In this document: piece after piece, positions 51,349-51,487 of the stretch
Layout: the number at the start of each line of letters is the position of its first letter
Numbering within the stretch: the first letter of the stretch is position 1
Assembly: GCA_016784355.1 (NCBI GenBank)
Contig: JADHUV010000018.1
Coordinates: forward strand, 1 to 51,487
DNA from: Nitrospira sp.
Lineage (GTDB): Bacteria > Nitrospirota > Thermodesulfovibrionia > UBA6902
DNA: 51,487 nt
Reading direction: 5' to 3'
Made by a program: the position numbers and the translations under genes
Notes under the pieces: model-generated
Told to the model about the DNA's origin: nothing
Databases searched by the model: none
Seen by the model: the letters and a program-made list of their open reading frames with translations, nothing else

Positions 51349-51487
51349 TTACTCAACAATCTCCGTAACAACACCGGCTCCTACTGTCCTTCCGCCTTCT
51401 CTTACTGCAAACCTGAGCTCTTTTTCCATCGCTATCGGCACGATAAGCTCTACATCCATTGTTACATTATCTCCAGGCATAATCATC
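51349..51487 (-). CDS. tuf: Elongation factor Tu, C-terminal end (partial)
   Basis: Only the last 45 or so residues are in the window: [21 protein letters not shown], then [20 protein letters not shown] and a TAA stop at 51349-51351. This is the last strand set of EF-Tu domain 3. The gene continues past the right edge. Position before rpsJ is the usual str-S10 junction. Confidence 0.97.
   Translation of the reverse strand, partial: MIMPGDNVTMDVELIVPIAMEKELRFAVREGGRTVGAGVVTEIVE

Overview
The window reads as a stretch of one chromosome from a Gram-negative bacterium of moderate GC. Signals for this are an outer-membrane barrel protein, a lipoprotein signal, a type IB ParAB pair and a complete bacterial S10-spc-alpha ribosomal locus. 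The ribosomal proteins are zinc-ribbon types, there is an MtrA-like corrinoid-type protein, and sensor tails such as the two-CW domain are present. Together these suggest Nitrospirota or a neighbouring anaerobic lineage. That placement is inference from family resemblance, not from a search.

Left part (1-20000): an envelope and glycan region, mostly on the minus strand. It opens with a truncated B12-type radical SAM protein, a membrane-anchored PEBP protein, a GT-C membrane glycosyltransferase, an alkaline-phosphatase-superfamily 'sulfatase' with Thr at the nucleophile position, a PP-loop CysH-like protein and a GT4. After a DUF4340 protein and a methyltransferase come two paralogous large GT-C membrane proteins. 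These flank a copper ATPase, a DUF302 protein, a sterol-desaturase-family protein and a dolichol-phosphate-mannose-synthase-like GT2. The run 19988 to 13932 looks like one operon: processive GT2 synthase, outer-membrane barrel, anchored TPR protein, GT-C, a 53-residue membrane protein and a GT2. A strong candidate promoter lies just upstream at 20046-20075. I read it as a possible split synthase-dependent polysaccharide production and export module.

Middle part (20100-36550): mixed metabolism and housekeeping. Genes are a creatininase-family hydrolase, an MBL hydrolase, an HDAC-family deacetylase and an M48/PDZ lipoprotein. Then come hisC-hisB followed by a predicted PPi-type phosphofructokinase that ends at a clear terminator, and a convergent second phosphofructokinase with ATP-type residues. 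Further on are a zinc-ribbon HEAGH membrane protein, a small CxxC protein, an RNase HI-like protein with a coiled-coil zinc-ribbon protein, a tRNA(CAU), a histidine kinase with a two-CW tail, the MtrA/DUF4346-like protein, parAB and a PilZ-like protein.

Right part (36774-51487): the ribosomal protein locus on the minus strand, transcribed from tuf (partial, right edge) through S10, spc and alpha operons to rplQ and a terminator. adk is missing from its usual place between secY and map.

A recurrent feature outside the ribosomal locus is a TATAAT-like box 6 or 8 bases before the start codon with no Shine-Dalgarno sequence. It occurs at six genes and suggests leaderless transcripts. No CRISPR array, insertion sequence or prophage is visible.
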